From the NCBI GenBank assembly GCA_000509225.1, contig BAOK01000001.1, forward strand, positions 1,550,001 through 1,614,000: a DNA stretch of 64,000 bases, given 5' to 3'. This document shows, piece by piece, positions 60,718-64,000 of this stretch. Position 1 is the first letter of the stretch. The number at the start of each line of letters is the position of its first letter. The position numbers were made by a program, and so were the translations under genes. The notes below the pieces were generated by a model. The model searched no databases and was not told the DNA's origin. It saw nothing but the letters and a program-made list of their open reading frames with translations. The DNA is from Parvibaculaceae bacterium Mf 1.05b.01. Lineage in GTDB: Bacteria > Pseudomonadota > Alphaproteobacteria > Parvibaculales > Parvibaculaceae.

Positions 60718-61758
60718 ATGGTAACGCTTAGCGCTCTCGATCAATCTCCCATCCGCGAAGGTGGCACCGGCGCTCAGGCACTGCAGGAGACAATTGACCT
60801 TGCGCGCGCCTGCGAAGCTGCAGGCTATCAACGCTATTGGGTTGCCGAGCACCATAGCGGCTCCTCTTTCGCCGGTTCAGCGCCTGAAATCTTGATCGGC
60901 GCTATTGCGGCAGCGACGCATACAATTCGCGTAGGGTCGGGTGGCGTTATGCTGCCTCACTACAGCCCGCTGAAAGTTGCTGAAATTTTTCGGGTGCTGC
61001 ACGCCCTTTATCCCGACCGGATCGATTTAGGACTTGGACGCGCGCCGGGATCTGATCAGAAGACCAGCCGAGCCCTTCAGCCAGGACCCCAGGCTTATGG
61101 GATTGATGTATTTCCGCAGCAAGTCCAGTTGCTGCAACAATTCCTGGAAGACGCCCAGGGCCTCAAAGGCGACGCGGGCGGTCTACCTGTCGATCATCCC
61201 TATCAGGGCATTCATGCAGTTCCGCGCGGACCGGGCATGCCTGATCTATGGATGTTGGGGTCAAGCTCGGACGGTGCCGCCTATGCCGCCCAATTTGGCA
61301 TGCCCTATTGTTTCGCGCATTTCATCAATCAGGATGCTGGGCCCTCGCCGCTCGAGATTTATCGCAAGAGCTTCCGGCCATCCCGGATTTCCTCGCAGCC
61401 ACGTGGATCGATAGGTGTGTCCGTCATGGTCGCCGACACGGAAGAAGAAGCCGAACGTCAATCTGCTTCACGGAACCTGTGGGTGCTCCACCTGCTGCAA
61501 AACAAGGCCGGGCCCTTTAAGTCGCTGGATGATGCGCTCGCTTTCCCTCTCCGTCCTGATGAAGTTCAGATGCTGCAGAGCGTGAAGCACCGTAGCATTA
61601 CTGGCACACCGGAACAGGTGCGGGGCCGACTGCTCCAGATGGGCGCAGAATATGGTGTCGATGACTTCGTGATTCTAACCATCACGCCGGACCATGAGGC
61701 ACGGAAGCGGTCCTATGAGTTGCTTGCGCAGGCTTTTGATCTGAAGGCTGCTGCCTAG
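60718..61758 (+). CDS. LLM-class flavin-dependent monooxygenase (MsnO8-like)
   Basis: A 346-residue luciferase-fold oxidoreductase of the MsnO8 subgroup. LSALDQSPIREGGTG at the start, RYWVAEHHSGSSFAGSAPEIL with the active-site EHH, RVGSGGVMLPHYSPLKVAE, and DLGLGRAPGSD are subgroup hallmarks. It uses reduced FMN and oxygen or acts with F420-like flavins; the substrate is unknown. ATG at 60718 is chosen as AGGA lies eight bases upstream; an ATG three codons earlier has none. The stop overlaps the convergent transporter stop by four bases. Confidence 0.9.
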   Translation: MVTLSALDQSPIREGGTGAQALQETIDLARACEAAGYQRYWVAEHHSGSSFAGSAPEILIGAIAAATHTIRVGSGGVMLPHYSPLKVAEIFRVLHALYPDRIDLGLGRAPGSDQKTSRALQPGPQAYGIDVFPQQVQLLQQFLEDAQGLKGDAGGLPVDHPYQGIHAVPRGPGMPDLWMLGSSSDGAAYAAQFGMPYCFAHFINQDAGPSPLEIYRKSFRPSRISSQPRGSIGVSVMVADTEEEAERQSASRNLWVLHLLQNKAGPFKSLDDALAFPLRPDEVQMLQSVKHRSITGTPEQVRGRLLQMGAEYGVDDFVILTITPDHEARKRSYELLAQAFDLKAAA

Positions 61759-63236
61759 TCAGCAGGAAGCGGCTGCACCGTCACGCCTGGAATGACCGAT
61801 CCCTGCTCTGCATCCCCACGCCTTACAGCACGCCGTGCATAGGCCTCCCTGATGCGCGTCAGGCGCTCGGCCGTAATGGGGAAGTTCCAGATCACCAGCG
61901 CAGATATGGTCCAAAGGCCAAGCGGCAGCAGGCAATAGACCATCACAATGCCAAATGTCCCGCTGTCGGTTTGCGCCTCAGCCTGGGGATCAAACCCGAG
62001 AAAGGCGATGAGTGGCAGCGCAATGCCAACTCCTGCTGCTTCAAAGAACTTTCGTGCAAACCCCAAAAACGCAAACAGGAGACCGGTGCGGTGTTCGCCG
62101 GAACGCATCATGTCCAGATCCACAACATCAGCAAGCATTGAAGCGCCCAGTATCGCCCCTGCGCCGAAAGCAAAGCCTTGCACCATCGTGACCAGGAACA
62201 TGGCCACAAAGGTAAAGTCGGGTGACTCTGGAACAATGAAATAGACAACGAGCGGAACCGAGCTAAAGGCAAGCATGGACAGGAACACTGCAACGCAAAG
62301 CGCGCGATGCTTGCCCATCTTATTGCCCAGCGACACCCAGAATGGAGAGCCAAGGGCAGCAGTACCGAAGAGCACAAGAATGAGCACAAAACCCGCTTCG
62401 CCCAGTTTCAGCACATGGTCATAAAACAGGATCGCCACCGCGGCATTCAATGATCCGGCCAATGCGCTCACCATTGTGGAGATGAGCACCCGGCGGAATG
62501 GACCATTGCGCATGATCGCTTTCAGACCATCCATCAATGAAATCGTCTGAGTTGTTTGCGGTGCAGGTTCACGAATTCTCCAGAACAGGATAGCCGCGCA
62601 GACGGGCAACAGGATAATCACCATCCATCCAAGAGACGCCATCGCTTCTTTTGAAACCGAATTGAGTTCGCCCTCTTGCGTTTCTGCTCCTGACGCTACT
62701 GCCCAGACGACGGGGATAAGGATTGCCGAGATGAGGCCAATCAGCAGGAAGACCTCTCGCGCGCCGGTGATGCGGCTGCGTTCGCGATAGTCCGTCGACA
62801 GTTCCGCGCCCCAAGCGCCGTAGGGAATGGTGATCAGCGTAAACCCTAGATAGATCGCCGAGATCCAAAGAAACAGGTAGCCAAGAGAGACAGGTTCGCT
62901 CGGCACGAACAACATGAAAGCGGAAAGCGCCATCAGCGGCACGCCCAGTGCAATCCAAGGTCGGCGGCGACCAAAATTGCCTCGCGTCCGGTCGCTCAGG
63001 CGTCCAATCAGCGGATCAGTGATCACGTCGGAGAAACGCGCCAGCATCAGGACTACACCAACCGCCGCAAGGTTCAGCCCAAGTGTGCCGCTATAGAATG
63101 CGGGGATGTAAATGGCGATGGGAAGACCAATCACTGCGAGCGGCAAAGTCATTTGTGCGTAGGCAACAAGATGCCCAAAAGGGACCCTGTCTTCCGCGCC
63201 GCTTTCTGATTCCTCTGCGTGATCTTTTGCCGACAT
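61755..63236 (-). CDS. MFS/GPH-family sugar-type symporter
   Basis: A 493-residue transporter with twelve hydrophobic helices. The GPH (MelB-like) signature is clear: SDVITDPLIGRLSDRTRG and RRRPWIALG in loop 2-3, and a cation-site Asp in the DPLIG element. Family members import glycosides or related solutes with Na+ or H+; in alphaproteobacteria many are of unknown substrate. The N-terminus has 20 acidic residues before helix 1. It is convergent with the monooxygenase and has no sugar-catabolic neighbours, so the transported compound is open. Confidence 0.9.
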   Translation of the reverse strand: MSAKDHAEESESGAEDRVPFGHLVAYAQMTLPLAVIGLPIAIYIPAFYSGTLGLNLAAVGVVLMLARFSDVITDPLIGRLSDRTRGNFGRRRPWIALGVPLMALSAFMLFVPSEPVSLGYLFLWISAIYLGFTLITIPYGAWGAELSTDYRERSRITGAREVFLLIGLISAILIPVVWAVASGAETQEGELNSVSKEAMASLGWMVIILLPVCAAILFWRIREPAPQTTQTISLMDGLKAIMRNGPFRRVLISTMVSALAGSLNAAVAILFYDHVLKLGEAGFVLILVLFGTAALGSPFWVSLGNKMGKHRALCVAVFLSMLAFSSVPLVVYFIVPESPDFTFVAMFLVTMVQGFAFGAGAILGASMLADVVDLDMMRSGEHRTGLLFAFLGFARKFFEAAGVGIALPLIAFLGFDPQAEAQTDSGTFGIVMVYCLLPLGLWTISALVIWNFPITAERLTRIREAYARRAVRRGDAEQGSVIPGVTVQPLPAD

Positions 63237-63538
63237 TACGCCTCCCCTGGCCCCTCAAACCTTGCGGCGAAACAGTAACACAAATTTACGACCCACCAAA
63301 AACCCATAAAAACTGCCAAAAACACATTGATTTCGTGATGAGCGAAACCTGTTCATCTAGTTCAGGAACCGTTCAGGTGAATCTTGTCATCTTCATTTCA
63401 ACCGCTGGGAACGGCGGCCTGAATGCCCCGGCTAGATTGTCATGCGTTATCTGGTTGGGTCCTGAGGGGGCAAGGCGGTGTCTGAATGTACCCCCGGCCA
63501 CCGCCTTCGCCCCTCTCAACTTTCCTCTCAAAAAACCA
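63237..63538. other. 302 bp intergenic region, transporter / GST
   Basis: No credible gene here. It contains a 9 bp inverted repeat AAGGCGGTG (63472-63480) / CACCGCCTT (63499-63507) with an 18-base loop, 32 bp past the GST stop on its transcript, which may act as a weak terminator. The rest, upstream of the transporter start, should hold its promoter; no operator stands out. Confidence 0.4.
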
Positions 63539-64000
63539 TCAGGCGCGCGCACTCGGTCGCGCGGAGACCCGCTCATGCCAGGCTTTCAGGTTGGCTGCGT
63601 CGTCAGGGATCGGGATGCCCACGAAGGTGGCAAAATCGATGACACAAAGCGCTGTAATGTCTGCCACCGTGAAGCTGTCACCGGCAAAATAGTCTCGGCC
63701 TGCAAGGTCTTCGTTCAACCAATTCAGAATGAACTCAGCGCGCTTTTTGCCCGCCTCACCTGCTTCCTTGATCTGTCCACCAAGAGCGGCTGTCAGGGGG
63801 TGGCAATGACGCCAATAGGCCCCGACTGTGCCAAGCAGCTGAAACTCGATCCGTCGGTTCCACATCTCAACCTGCGCCTGCTCCAGCGGCGTTGTGCCGA
63901 ATAGCGGATTTTCTGGGTGTGCAGCTTCAAAATAGCGGCAGATCGCGAGGCTCTCCGCGATGCAGGTACCATCGTCCAGCTCCAGCACAGGGATCTGTTG
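63539..64000 (-). CDS. glutathione S-transferase (5' end beyond window)
   Basis: The reading frame is open to the window edge, giving the last 153 residues. The end of the thioredoxin fold is visible: IPVLELDDGTCIAESLAICRY split as the cis-Pro strand and the glutathione gamma-Glu contact ES. The helical C-terminal domain follows, with AGDSFTVADITALCVIDF, the N-capping box of the GST core helix. It conjugates or otherwise handles glutathione adducts. The N-terminal active-site Ser/Tyr/Cys is outside the window. A GTG inside the frame at 63988 is not the real start. Confidence 0.9.
   Translation of the reverse strand, partial: QQIPVLELDDGTCIAESLAICRYFEAAHPENPLFGTTPLEQAQVEMWNRRIEFQLLGTVGAYWRHCHPLTAALGGQIKEAGEAGKKRAEFILNWLNEDLAGRDYFAGDSFTVADITALCVIDFATFVGIPIPDDAANLKAWHERVSARPSARA

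Noticed and set aside
63083-63904. Plus-strand frame of 273 codons across the transporter start and GST
   Set aside because: Overlaps two well-supported genes on the other strand, and the translation has no domain or sensible composition.
1-64000. Prophage, insertion sequence, CRISPR array, tRNA or rRNA genes
   Set aside because: Looked for integrases, transposases, regularly spaced repeats and cloverleaf or rRNA segments; none seen by eye. A tRNA scan could still find something missed.

Overview
This 64 kb window looks like ordinary chromosome from a free-living alphaproteobacterium of moderately high GC. The judgement rests on gene content and order read by eye: a gor-rpiA-gabD-gph neighbourhood next to a class II DAHP synthase, a psd-pssA phosphatidylethanolamine pair, nadE-gltX-cimA in one direction, and many acyl-CoA and xenobiotic-type genes (CaiB CoA-transferase, acyl-CoA dehydrogenase, hot-dog thioesterases, cytochrome P450, CurA-like reductases). 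It would fit the Parvibaculum/Rhodobiaceae part of the class, but that placement is inference. I see no tRNA, rRNA, CRISPR array, insertion sequence, integrase or prophage gene. The first gene (CapA-like) and the last (glutathione S-transferase) are cut by the window edges.

Layout. 1-6.4 kb: CapA-like tail, amidohydrolase, MscS channel, flavoprotein, SDR, UPF0178 protein. 6.6-13.6 kb: a locus with a six-helix membrane histidine kinase, a PilZ-methyltransferase of the 3-hydroxypalmitate methyl ester synthase type, an MMPL/RND exporter and a second, unusual methyltransferase. Together they suggest an uncharacterised lipid-type signal system. 13.8-18.7 kb: PadR regulator with an RND efflux adaptor and pump. 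18.8-25.1 kb: psd-pssA, an Atm1-like ABC exporter, a LysM protein, a LOG-family nucleosidase and a mini DnaB-like ATPase. 25.3-32.2 kb: RarD, the first TetR/NTF2 module, cimA, gltX, nadE. 32.3-39.4 kb: three CurA-like reductases interleaved with a sulfatase and a P450, then an ArsM-like methyltransferase. 39.5-49.2 kb: DAHP synthase, a VOC/TetR pair, gor, rpiA, gabD, a DUF2817 peptidase, gph and a DUF3047 protein. 49.2-53.5 kb: a membrane-anchored protein of unknown function, CaiB, a thioesterase, a HabA-like membrane protein and the second TetR/NTF2 module. 53.6-64 kb: patatin, Hsp20, a lipoprotein hydrolase, uracil-DNA glycosylase, acyl-CoA dehydrogenase, a PAS_5 protein, a thioesterase, a luciferase-like monooxygenase, a GPH transporter and GST.

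Three observations stand out. (1) Two TetR genes about 26 kb apart have nearly identical N-termini. Each is divergent from an NTF2-like gene, and both intergenic regions carry the same operator, ACCGAC-N5-GTCGGT: once at 26649-26665, and twice perfectly plus once degenerately at 52820-52888. (2) The hsp20 leader folds so that a CCTCCT element pairs with the AGGAGG ribosome binding site, which looks like an RNA thermometer. (3) The kinase / PilZ-methyltransferase / exporter / methyltransferase locus at 6.7-13.6 kb resembles a Phc-type quorum-sensing system with its own exporter.
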